Shown here: positions 44,962 through 52,879 of the stretch, one piece after another
Position numbering within the stretch: the stretch's first letter is position 1
Layout of the letters: the number at the start of each line of letters is the position of its first letter
Origin: Planotetraspora thailandica
Lineage (GTDB): Bacteria > Actinomycetota > Actinomycetes > Streptosporangiales > Streptosporangiaceae
Assembly (NCBI RefSeq): GCF_016863335.1
Contig: NZ_BOOR01000007.1
Coordinates: 1 to 64,000, forward strand
Length of the DNA stretch: 64,000 bases
Direction: 5' to 3'
Made by a program: the position numbers and the translations under genes
Notes under the pieces: model-generated
The model's input: only the letters and a program-made list of their open reading frames with translations
The model's database searches: none
Told to the model about the DNA's origin: nothing

Positions 44962-45471
44962 GTGACGCGAACGGGTGCAGAGTCGTGGGCGTCCAGTGCC
45001 GCGACTCGGGCGAGCATGAGATCGAACAAGGGCCGGGATACGAAGCCAGAACTGGCCCTTCGTCGAGCGGTGCATGCAATTGGTCTGCGTTACAGGGTTT
45101 GCTTCCGCCCCCTCAAGAGTGTTCGCCGGACCGCTGATCTGGTGTTTACGAAGGCGAAGATCGCTGTCTACCTGGACGGATGCTTCTGGCACGGATGTCC
45201 CCAGCACCACACTGTCGCGGTGACCAACGCAACCTTTTGGGCGGAGAAGGTACGGCGAACCCGGGAGCGTGACGCTGAAACTGATCGCCTGCTACAGGAA
45301 GCCGGGTGGTTGACGATCAGAGTGTGGGAGCACGAAGAGCCCATCCGGGCGGCGGCGCGTATAGCAGATGTAGTTACTTCTCGTCGCGCGACGGCGCGGG
45401 AGAAAGCTGAAGAAAGACCTCGGCAAACGGATCAGCAGCCTCCTGATCGGAACAACCTCCATCAGCATTAG
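44962..45471 (+). CDS. vsr: Very short patch repair (Vsr-type) endonuclease
   Basis: A 169-residue Vsr-family nuclease. The N-terminus has RSNKGRDTKPELALRRAVHA and GLRYRVCFRPL; the core has RRTADLVFTKAKIAVYLDGC, then FWHGCPQHH, with the catalytic Asp in TADLVF and the zinc-binding Cys/His set. Vsr enzymes nick beside T:G mismatches left by deamination of 5-methylcytosine, so the gene fits a locus with a C5 methyltransferase. Some Vsr-like nucleases also act in defence. GTG 44962 aligns with the family N-terminus; the frame back to 44785 overlaps the kinase gene. It ends two bases from the SsgA-like gene. Confidence 0.85.
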   Translation: MTRTGAESWASSAATRASMRSNKGRDTKPELALRRAVHAIGLRYRVCFRPLKSVRRTADLVFTKAKIAVYLDGCFWHGCPQHHTVAVTNATFWAEKVRRTRERDAETDRLLQEAGWLTIRVWEHEEPIRAAARIADVVTSRRATAREKAEERPRQTDQQPPDRNNLHQH

Positions 45472-45473
45472 AA

Positions 45474-45878
45474 CTAGCGGTCAGGGTCGCACAGCTTTCT
45501 AAAGGACGCGTCCCAGTCGTAGTCCGAGAGTTCCCGCCCAACAGGAACCATGGCGAATGAGTGGACCAGGAACTCTTCCAGATTCTGGCGAGAAATCCAG
45601 GCGTGGAGCGGATCGGTCCAGGGAAGCTGAAGAATGGCCTGCAGCCATCCGAAACCCGCATCCTGCAGGCAAATGTCTTTGCATGAACATTCGTCGGGCG
45701 GGCATGACCGGTTAAGTCCGGCAGCGATAGTCTCACGAGGGACATCGAAGACTGCGATAAGCGGAACGTACATGCGCACGTGGAGCGGCATCTCGGTGTC
45801 GTACGTGAGAAATGCGGAAAGCATGACCGCACCTTCAACATCGAGGTGGAGGGAAATACATGTCTCAAATCTCGTCAT
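45474..45878 (-). CDS. SsgA-like protein (SALP) with a Cys cluster
   Basis: A 134-residue protein that resembles the SsgA family of sporulation and cell-division regulators limited to actinobacteria. The family pattern is visible as LSAFLTYDTEMPLHVRMYVP, FDVPRETIAAGLNRS and LEEFLVHSFAMVPVGRE. Unusually, the middle (about residues 66-78) contains SCPPDECSCKDICL with four Cys in twelve residues, where typical SALPs have none. ATG 45878 follows AGGAG. The longer frame to 46034 adds an Arg-rich stretch and is not used. The match is moderate; the Cys cluster could bind metal. Confidence 0.6.
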   Translation of the reverse strand: MTRFETCISLHLDVEGAVMLSAFLTYDTEMPLHVRMYVPLIAVFDVPRETIAAGLNRSCPPDECSCKDICLQDAGFGWLQAILQLPWTDPLHAWISRQNLEEFLVHSFAMVPVGRELSDYDWDASFRKLCDPDR

Positions 45879-46537
45879 GTGAGCTCCTGTGGGGGGTGCG
45901 GGTTGGAGGACTCCGGGTGAGCCTTTGTTAATAGGCATAGATGTTCTACTCGTGCGCGATCTCCCTCGGCGCGAGGCGCGTCTTTGGTTATTCGTTGCAC
46001 TGCAAATATGCCCCTCTAGGGCTATATGCAGCAAATGGTAGGCAAGACTAGAAGTAGGCCGATTGCTAAATAGCGACCATGTTCGGGGATAACCATTGCA
46101 TAGTCTGCCGGATCTGTCCAGAAGGGAATGGTGACATTTTCGGGCGCTTCGGTCGTCGCCGTACCTTCAAGTAGTGATTTGTCGGAATTATTTGTATGAA
46201 CAGTCTGCTGTGGACTGGGTGTCATCGACGGTCGCGGGAGCGATTTGCCCCAAATTGTCTGCTTGCTTGGGTGGCGGGGTCCAAGGCGACTGCGGCTCCT
46301 ACGGGGTGTCCACCCGGAGTGCGAGTGGCGCATATAGCAAGGGCCCTTGAGGCAGTGTCAATTCACATTTGACTCATCTTCTGTTGTCAAATTTGATGTG
46401 CTGAATGGCCGTCGTCCGCGAGGGCTCGATGAGCTGCCTCGGCTCGACCCGGACAGGGATAGACAGCCAGTCGACCGTGTCAGTGGTGCTGGTGCTGGTG
46501 GCGCTATGGGTTGGTCACTGGCGGCGACCGGCTGAGG
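45879..46537. other. AT-richer intergenic region with one doubtful small ORF
   Basis: 660 bases between the SsgA-like gene and the SF1 ATPase operon, visibly lower in GC than the right flank. Apart from the doubtful 67-codon frame listed separately, no gene is convincing. It is the right-hand border of the low-GC island. Confidence 0.45.
46022..46225 (-). CDS. Doubtful small protein with C-terminal hydrophobic tail
   Basis: A 67-codon frame from ATG 46225, upstream of and in the same direction as the SsgA-like gene. The N-terminus is polar (Thr, Ser, Asn), and the last 17 residues (RYLAIGLLLVLPTICCI) could be a membrane tail. No ribosome binding site is seen and no family is recognised. It is listed because it is the only plausible frame in this gap. 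Confidence 0.25.
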   Translation of the reverse strand: MTPSPQQTVHTNNSDKSLLEGTATTEAPENVTIPFWTDPADYAMVIPEHGRYLAIGLLLVLPTICCI

Positions 46538-47839
46538 TCAGGCTTCGATGCGGTGCCTGGACAGGTGGGCGAGGACGGCGTGGTTGGCTTCCCAGCCGTC
46601 GGGGAATTTGACGGGCACGTTGAGCTGGACGCGCCCCGTGGACGGATGGTTGTCCAGCAGTTCGGCGATTCCCGCGCGGGCGACCACGATGCAGGCGTGT
46701 CGGTGGCGTGAGGTGAGCACGCACAGGCGGCCGGATTCGAGGTGGAACGCGGTGGCGTCGCGCCGTCCGGACAGCGGGTGCAGGACGATCGTGACGTCGT
46801 ATTCGCGGCCTTGGAGCCGGTTGGCGGTGTCGACGGTGACGCCTGCGGGGATTCCCGCGGCGCGGATGGCGGCGACCTGGTCGTTGTGCGCGCAGCCGAT
46901 GGCGATGCGGTCGGGGCTCACGTCGTGGGAGCCGTTCTCGTCGTGGGCGACGGCTCCGCGCTGCAGGAGGCGGGTGGCCAGGCCCGCGCAGGCTTGTACG
47001 GCTTCGGCGTCGGTGCGGATGGTGTGCCGGCTGGGAAGCTCGTGCAGGGCCCATCCGCTGGCGGCGGCCTCGTTGAGGGTGCGGTCCCAAGGGACGGGGA
47101 ACCCGGCGGTGGTGAGCCGGAGCTCACGGTCGGCGGCGGCCGTACCGGATCGGAAGGACGCGAAGGGATAGAACGCCTCGGAGACGAGCGGCGCGGCGGA
47201 CGCGGGCAGCCGCCATGAGACGGGCAGGCGGTGCACGGGCAGGTTGTTGAGGCGGGCGATGACGGCGACCGCGCTCTGCATCGGGTCCCAGGCGAGCCCG
47301 GCCCAGCGTTCGGTGTCCACGACGGAGAAGGGGTCGAGTTGCCCGGGGTCGCCGACGAACAGAGCGCGATCGAAGAGTGCGGCGATGGCCAGCAGCTTGT
47401 CGGAGCGCATCTGGTAGGCCTCGTCGACGATCGCCCAGGTCCAGGTGCGGCCGGTCACGTAGGCCCACTTGTCCGCAGTGGCGATCACCACCGTGCAGGC
47501 TTCCACGTGCTCGATCTTGTTGGAGGCGGTGACGCCGGGGTGCCGCGTCACCCGGGCCGGTACGGAGAATCCGTCGCTGTGCAGGCGGCCGATGGTGAGC
47601 GCGGGAGCTTTGGACGCCAGCTTGTCGGCGAGGTCGTCGACCTGCTCGTTGGTTTGCGCCACGATCATGAGCCGCTCACCGGAGTCCGCGAGCGTCGTGG
47701 CCGCGGTGACGACCAGAGTCGTCTTGCCGGCGCCCGGCGGGGAGTCGACGATGACACCCCGGTGCGCGCCGCCGGTGAAGTCGGCCAGGATCGCCTCGGT
47801 GGCGGCGGCCGCCGCCTGCGCCGGAGTCTCCGCGATCAC
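46538..47839 (-). CDS. SF1-type AAA ATPase/helicase (Upf1/Dna2-like)
   Basis: A 433-residue P-loop ATPase. Walker A is DSPPGAGKTTLVV (32-44), Walker B WAIVDEAYQM (about 133-142), motif III FVGDPGQLDPF, motif V VDTANRLQGREYDVTIV and motif VI LCVLTSRHRHACIVVA. This matches an SF1B helicase core of the Upf1/Dna2 type without accessory domains. GTG 47839 overlaps the preceding stop by four bases. As the last gene of a four-gene operon that includes a Cas4/RecB-like nuclease, it probably unwinds or translocates DNA for that nuclease. Confidence 0.8.
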   Translation of the reverse strand: MIAETPAQAAAAATEAILADFTGGAHRGVIVDSPPGAGKTTLVVTAATTLADSGERLMIVAQTNEQVDDLADKLASKAPALTIGRLHSDGFSVPARVTRHPGVTASNKIEHVEACTVVIATADKWAYVTGRTWTWAIVDEAYQMRSDKLLAIAALFDRALFVGDPGQLDPFSVVDTERWAGLAWDPMQSAVAVIARLNNLPVHRLPVSWRLPASAAPLVSEAFYPFASFRSGTAAADRELRLTTAGFPVPWDRTLNEAAASGWALHELPSRHTIRTDAEAVQACAGLATRLLQRGAVAHDENGSHDVSPDRIAIGCAHNDQVAAIRAAGIPAGVTVDTANRLQGREYDVTIVLHPLSGRRDATAFHLESGRLCVLTSRHRHACIVVARAGIAELLDNHPSTGRVQLNVPVKFPDGWEANHAVLAHLSRHRIEA

Positions 47840-49296
47840 GACCAGGCCTCCTCGGCGTCCTCATCGGTGGGCGTGTAGGGCGTGGGCGGGCCACCGTGCG
47901 TCCACGGGGTGTCCTCGCCGGCGGGCAGCCGCGGCCGTTGCCCGCCGCCGGGGTCGAGCTCGGCGTAGCAGACGACGTCGCCGACCTCCGGAAGGCTTCC
48001 GGGAGCCGGACTGGCGCCGCGGCCCATCTGGTCGTTGATCTGGAGGACGACGAGGTCGCCGTCGATGCCGACGACCTCGGTCCTCTGCTTGCGGTTGCGG
48101 CTGGAGAAGAGCTTTCTGCCGGGCGAGAGCCGTACGGGGTCGCTGGTGCGGATCGTGACAAGCGGGCGAGGCGCCGGCCGGGTCTTGCCCGCGGGCACGA
48201 TGCGCCGGGCGGCGTCCACGCCGACGACCTCCCCGGTGAACGCCTTGCCGGCGACGCGGTGCTCGATCATCACGAGAGGGTCGTCGAAAGCGCGCTGCGC
48301 TTCATAGGTCTGCACGACCGACTCCAGGTCGGCCAGGCGGATGGCCGCCCGGACGGCGCTGTCGACGCGCCCTCGCGGAGAGCCGCCTTCGGCGAGGCGG
48401 GCGGTCTCGCGGGTGAACTGCTCGCGGTCCCTCACCCAGCGCACGTCGACGGTCGCCGCCTCGGGAAGGCCGCGCAGCAGCCGTACGGCATGCCACATGA
48501 GCGACCAGGTCGGCGTTAATTGGCTTCGCAGCGCCTCGCGCACCTGAGCCTCCGAGCCCGACGTCTCGTAGGCCCGGATCGCGTGTTCCAGCACCTGGCC
48601 GTCGAAGTCGGGATGCGTATCGGGCCCGGCGGGAGGAGAGATGAGCGGGTCTTCCGCGGCCAACGCGGCTTTCGCGCCGCTTTGGCCGTCCGGGGGGCTG
48701 ATCCACGCGAGCTGCGTGGCGAGGTTGGCGTCTTCCATCGGGCTCTGCCCGGTGGCGAAGTGAAGGGCGAGCGCGTCGGTCATCGCGACCAGCGCGGACG
48801 ACCCGGCATATTCGGCGCGGTCGGCGAAGAACGTCAGCCACTGCCCGAGGACGGGAACGGTGGGGTGCACCGGATAAGGACCGTCGGCACGGCGAAACCG
48901 GGTGGAACGGCCGAGCAGCTTGGTGAACGCGACGCCGCCCCGGCTGGGCACCAGGATCTGCGGGGCGTCGGCATATCTCTCGTACGGCGTCTTCGCCTCA
49001 ACCGTCTCCACGACCTCGGCGAAGCCCTCGATGTACGGCAGCATGACGTCGGCGAGCTCGGCCATGAAGGCGAAGCGCAGGTCACGGTTGCGCGGCTGGG
49101 GGACGACGAGAAGCCGCGGGTTCTCCGGGTCGGTGCCGACCATGGCCGCCAGAGGTGCGGCGGCCTCCCCGGCGAGCCTCAACGGGATGAACACCATCGG
49201 TGCGGCCGACAGATGCACGTGCCGTACGGTCGCGACCGGCTGAGCCCGCCCTTCCTGTGCGGCCAACGCCCGCGCGTACGAGCTCATGATGCTCAT
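47836..49296 (-). CDS. Unknown protein of the nuclease-ATPase operon
   Basis: A 486-residue protein that I do not recognise. There is no signal peptide, Walker motif or membrane segment. The C-terminal third is beta-rich and acidic, with a small-domain feel (VRLSPGRKLFSSRNRKQRTE, then VVGIDGDLVVLQINDQMGRG) that recalls OB-like or barrel folds, but this is only an impression. It overlaps the nuclease gene upstream (ATGA) and the ATPase gene downstream (GTGA), so it is probably a stoichiometric subunit. Confidence 0.65.
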   Translation of the reverse strand: MSIMSSYARALAAQEGRAQPVATVRHVHLSAAPMVFIPLRLAGEAAAPLAAMVGTDPENPRLLVVPQPRNRDLRFAFMAELADVMLPYIEGFAEVVETVEAKTPYERYADAPQILVPSRGGVAFTKLLGRSTRFRRADGPYPVHPTVPVLGQWLTFFADRAEYAGSSALVAMTDALALHFATGQSPMEDANLATQLAWISPPDGQSGAKAALAAEDPLISPPAGPDTHPDFDGQVLEHAIRAYETSGSEAQVREALRSQLTPTWSLMWHAVRLLRGLPEAATVDVRWVRDREQFTRETARLAEGGSPRGRVDSAVRAAIRLADLESVVQTYEAQRAFDDPLVMIEHRVAGKAFTGEVVGVDAARRIVPAGKTRPAPRPLVTIRTSDPVRLSPGRKLFSSRNRKQRTEVVGIDGDLVVLQINDQMGRGASPAPGSLPEVGDVVCYAELDPGGGQRPRLPAGEDTPWTHGGPPTPYTPTDEDAEEAWS

Positions 49297-50384
49297 GCGA
49301 TCGCCTCGGTGTAGAGGCGCCGGACGTAGCGCAGCTGCTCGGCGATTTCGAGCTGCTCGGGAGACGGCGGCCTGCTTTCGTCGGCCAGGCCGAGCACGGC
49401 GGGGATGGATTCGAGGCCGCCGAGCGCGTCTCTGGCGGTGCGGCCGAGCAGGTCCGTCGACCCGTCGCCGCGTGCCTCGGCGCGGCAGAACAGCGCCATT
49501 TCACAGCTCGACAGGCATTCAGGGGCGAACCGTGCCCCTACGGAACCGACCGCCTTGCCGACCTCGTCCGGCGACTGCGTCTCGAGGTCGAACGTGAAGT
49601 CGGCCGGGAGCTCCTCGAGGATGCGGTCGATGCGGGTCAGCCGGGACAGCTGCCGTCGGAGCGCCGCAAGTTGCTGGCGCACGTCGAGTAGCGTCGCCGT
49701 CGGGTGGTTGGCGAAGTCCTTGGGGCAGACCAGCACGACGTCGTGGGAGACGCGTTCGGGGTCGAGGCCCTCGGCGGCGAACAATTCGCGCAGCGCGTGC
49801 ACGTAGACGGCGGACTGGCGGGCCGCCGCCGCGACCTGACCGGCGTCGGCCTGGTCGTCGACGACGGCGAAGGACTTGATCTCCACGACGTGGAACCGGC
49901 CCTCGATCTGGAAGGCGATGATGGACGGTTCGAGGTAGACCTCGTGGCCCGCGACGGTGAGCTTGAGCAACGGGTGGTCGAAGAGCGTGCAGGAGCCGTC
50001 GCCGCCGGCGGCGGCCCGCTTCAGCAACGCGCGGGTGCGGGTGTGCCGCATCTGATGACTGTCGTTGCCGCCGACGTCGGAGATGTCGGCGTAGGCCGCC
50101 TCCGAGATCGACAGGCCGAGCGTCTCGCGCAGCAGCCGCAGCAGGTGGGCGCAGCCGTTCGCCTTGACGAGCGCGTCGAAGGACGCGGCACGGGTGATGG
50201 CGAACGGCGACTGCCCGAAGGGGGCGGGATGCCCGACATAGGCGGCCGTCTTCTGCTTGTCGACTCCGGCGGCGTCGAGCAGGGCACGCCGGTCGCAGCC
50301 GGGGTTGACGGCCAGGGCCGCGATGGTGCGGGCGTTGTGGTCGAGGGGAGCGACGGGGCCGCGGAGCGTGTCGAGACGGTTCAC
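49293..50384 (-). CDS. Cas4/RecB-like PD-(D/E)XK nuclease with Fe-S cysteines
   Basis: A 363-residue protein. The nuclease core is VYLEPSIIAFQIEGRFHVVE followed by IKSF, that is, an acidic residue before a strand and then E-x-K, with a downstream helix (QVAAAARQSAVYVHALREL) that has the Gln/Tyr pattern of RecB nucleases. Three Cys in CLSSCEMALFC near the C-terminus plus Cys in NGCAHLLRLL resemble the four-Cys iron-sulfur clamp of Cas4 and AddB-type nucleases. GTG 50384 overlaps the upstream stop (GTGA). The nuclease fold call is fairly good. The Fe-S cluster is inferred. Confidence 0.7.
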   Translation of the reverse strand: MNRLDTLRGPVAPLDHNARTIAALAVNPGCDRRALLDAAGVDKQKTAAYVGHPAPFGQSPFAITRAASFDALVKANGCAHLLRLLRETLGLSISEAAYADISDVGGNDSHQMRHTRTRALLKRAAAGGDGSCTLFDHPLLKLTVAGHEVYLEPSIIAFQIEGRFHVVEIKSFAVVDDQADAGQVAAAARQSAVYVHALRELFAAEGLDPERVSHDVVLVCPKDFANHPTATLLDVRQQLAALRRQLSRLTRIDRILEELPADFTFDLETQSPDEVGKAVGSVGARFAPECLSSCEMALFCRAEARGDGSTDLLGRTARDALGGLESIPAVLGLADESRPPSPEQLEIAEQLRYVRRLYTEAIA

Positions 50385-51148
50385 GCCGTCCTCGCGGTCT
50401 TCAGTCCGGCGCCGAACAGGCGCGTGACCTGGTCGAGTTGCTTCTCCGCCCGTTTGGCGGCCTGTCCGCGTTCGTGCATGTCGCTTTCTCGATGGATGGT
50501 GAGTTCGGCCCCGGCGGCGGCGATCACCTGCGCGGGTTCGGCCCGGTCGAAGCCGTCGACCGCTCCGGGAATGTTCTGGGCCATGCCGGTGAGCAGCCGA
50601 TAGGCCGCGAGTGAGGCGTCCTCGCCGGCGTGGATGAGCCGGGCGATGTGCTCCGCGATGCGGATGGCCGAGGTCAGGAAATCGGTGCGGGGGCTCAGCG
50701 GCCCGATTATCCGGATCTGCGCCGGCCAGGTGCTCACCGCGAGAAGGCCGCGCGCGGGGGAGAGCAGCTCGGAGGTCAGCGCGGCGCACAGATAGTACGG
50801 CCTCGCGTACGGGGAGGTCCGGAAGGATTTCTCCTCGTCCCGGCGCAGGCTGGTGAGCTGGCCGGCGGTGACGCGGCCGGCGAAGAACGCCTCGTTGACG
50901 GCGACGATCATCTTGCCGGCCGTCGGCACACCGAGCAGCGTCAGCGCCTGATGCACCTGCTCACGGACGGACAACGAAGGGGCTTGCGCGGGCTCCGGCT
51001 CGGGATCCAGCGCGTCGTCCCACGCCCTTTCCGTCTTGCGCAGCTCCGCTCGCAACAGCCGTACGGTCGCGTGGTCGGCGGCTGCCTTGGCGGCCCGCAC
51101 CTGTGCGCGCAACTCGGCGATGCGTCGCTCCAGAGCGTCGAGTTCCAC
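50381..51148 (-). CDS. Unknown protein with N-terminal coiled coil
   Basis: A 255-residue protein, first of the four-gene nuclease operon. The N-terminal 55 residues form a heptad-rich helix (LERRIAELRAQVRAAKAAAD), followed by a helical domain without recognised motif. GTG 51148 starts directly at the coiled coil; an upstream extension to 51295 is poorly conserved in appearance and is not used. It may be an adaptor or scaffold. Confidence 0.6.
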   Translation of the reverse strand: MELDALERRIAELRAQVRAAKAAADHATVRLLRAELRKTERAWDDALDPEPEPAQAPSLSVREQVHQALTLLGVPTAGKMIVAVNEAFFAGRVTAGQLTSLRRDEEKSFRTSPYARPYYLCAALTSELLSPARGLLAVSTWPAQIRIIGPLSPRTDFLTSAIRIAEHIARLIHAGEDASLAAYRLLTGMAQNIPGAVDGFDRAEPAQVIAAAGAELTIHRESDMHERGQAAKRAEKQLDQVTRLFGAGLKTARTA

Positions 51149-51375
51149 GGTCGGGGAGCGTATCAGAAGTCCCAGGAGTAACCGGTCTATTCCACTTGCT
51201 CCCGCTGTCTTCCAGTATCGATGGCACGACGCGATCGACAGGGCGCGTGTTCGTTCGTCGGTAGGCGGGGACGTTCCGAGCTTCGAAATCGGCATGATCC
51301 ATCCCGAAAATCCTGTGCGGGAAATATCCTCTGGACGTCAGCTTCTGGGATTGACCGATCTCCCGGACGGTTCAG

Positions 51376-52011
51376 ATGGCCAAAAGGAAGACCGCCGCGA
51401 CCGGCGAGAAACCCGATCGCCTGGGTGTGATCGTCGGTGCGATCGCCACCGTGATCGCGGCGATCCTGACAGGCGTCTTCACGCTCCTGGCCAAAGACGA
51501 CGACGGCGGAGCCAAGTCGCAACCCTCGTCCGGCGCTCCCAAGGAGATCGTGCAGTGGGAGGGCTCCTACACGATCGAGTCGGGCACGCCCTTCACCCTC
51601 GGCACCGGTGCAGGGCAGCCCCCCACGGACCAGTCGAACGCGTACAGCGCCGGCAGTTCTTCGACCGGCGACTTCGCTTTGGAGACCAAGGGCGCCGGGG
51701 TGCTCGTGGCGGCCAAGAGTTACGGGTCCGACCAGATGAACCTCAAGGCCACAGGAGGCGGCAGGCTCACCCGGTGGGTCTTCGAGGGGAAGCCCGGCAG
51801 AGACGACTGCGCGGGTCTCCTCGACCGGGATCTGCGCACCGTCGTCGAAGGCGCCTCCAAGGACGACGTCCTCTGCGGGGTCACCCTTTTGAAGAACATC
51901 GTGCGCATCGAGGTGGTCGACGAGTCCCAGGACAGCCTCAAGGCCCGCGTCACCGTCTGGGAGCCTCGCGTCCCGGTGACGAACTCTCCCACCTCCTCAC
52001 CCACGCCCTGA
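51376..52011 (+). CDS. Membrane-anchored protein of unknown function
   Basis: A 211-residue protein with a basic N-terminus, one membrane segment (about residues 16-40, RLGVIVGAIATVIAAILTGV) and an exported beta-rich domain of about 170 residues. Two Cys (in RDDCAGLL and DVLCGVTL) could form a disulfide outside. The Pro/Thr/Ser tail is typical of surface proteins. It is the first gene of a four-gene rightward block of membrane-anchored or exported proteins and lies divergent from the nuclease operon. Confidence 0.65.
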   Translation: MAKRKTAATGEKPDRLGVIVGAIATVIAAILTGVFTLLAKDDDGGAKSQPSSGAPKEIVQWEGSYTIESGTPFTLGTGAGQPPTDQSNAYSAGSSSTGDFALETKGAGVLVAAKSYGSDQMNLKATGGGRLTRWVFEGKPGRDDCAGLLDRDLRTVVEGASKDDVLCGVTLLKNIVRIEVVDESQDSLKARVTVWEPRVPVTNSPTSSPTP

Positions 52012-52026
52012 GCGGAGGCACAGACC

Positions 52027-52806
52027 GTGACCTCTGCACGCTGGCGGCGCCCCCTGGTGTACGGCTTGGCGGGCACGGTCGCCGGTTCGGCGCTCGGCCT
52101 GGGTGGCGCGTGGGTCCTGCGGTCGTCCGATTCCTCCCCTGTGGAGAACCGGACTCCGTACGCCGGCCACGTGTTGCGACGAACCCCCGAGCCCGTGCCA
52201 CGCGTGACGCCCACTCCGGTCATGCTCGCGCCCACTCACATGGTGGGCGATCCGCCGTTGCCCGGCGGCCTCGCGCCCGGTGACAGCAGGCTCCCTTACA
52301 CGGTGCACCGCCATCCTGAGCTGGGTTTCCAGACGGAGGCGACGGCCTCACGAAAGGTGCTGAAGCTGCCCGGCTGGGTGAGATATCAGGACGTCGCGCG
52401 ACAGGACCGGCCCTACGTCGACCTATCCGTACGGTTTTCTCCGCAGGCAGCCGATCCGGCGCTCCTCGCCCAAGGCGAGCGGGATCTCTTCGGCGATACG
52501 CAGGGCTACCGCGAGTACCGCTGGGTCATCGGCACCGGCGGGCGGTTTCGCGGAGCGTGGTCGGTCCTGGAGACGACCAAGGCTCCGATGGGCTTCTACT
52601 GGAACGAATCGGTCAACCCCGACACCGACTTCGAGCGCACCTACATGCTCTACTTCCACGACGGGCGCGGCGCCGCCTATGAGATCACGGCCTCCTACAT
52701 GCCCGAGGACGCGCCCCGGGCCGCGGAAGAGGTCGACCACATGCTGCGCACCTTTACCTTGATCGGTGCGAAGGCACCGGCCACGCTGCCCGACGACCAC
52801 AGCTGA
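52027..52806 (+). CDS. Membrane-anchored exported protein
   Basis: A 259-residue protein starting at GTG 52027. A single N-terminal segment (about residues 10-30, VYGLAGTVAGSALGLGGAWV) is followed by a Pro-rich linker and a domain of about 170 residues with no Cys. The C-terminal part has alternating beta and charged stretches that resemble the last gene in this block (both have Tyr-rich YxxY/F-containing strands near the end), so the two may be distant relatives. Function unknown; 15 bases separate it from its neighbour upstream. Confidence 0.6.
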   Translation: MTSARWRRPLVYGLAGTVAGSALGLGGAWVLRSSDSSPVENRTPYAGHVLRRTPEPVPRVTPTPVMLAPTHMVGDPPLPGGLAPGDSRLPYTVHRHPELGFQTEATASRKVLKLPGWVRYQDVARQDRPYVDLSVRFSPQAADPALLAQGERDLFGDTQGYREYRWVIGTGGRFRGAWSVLETTKAPMGFYWNESVNPDTDFERTYMLYFHDGRGAAYEITASYMPEDAPRAAEEVDHMLRTFTLIGAKAPATLPDDHS

Positions 52807-52879
52807 CGCGGGACACCAACATCGGATCGATATCGCGGGGATCTTGAGGGTTTCATCAAGATCTGCCGAGTATGGACTC

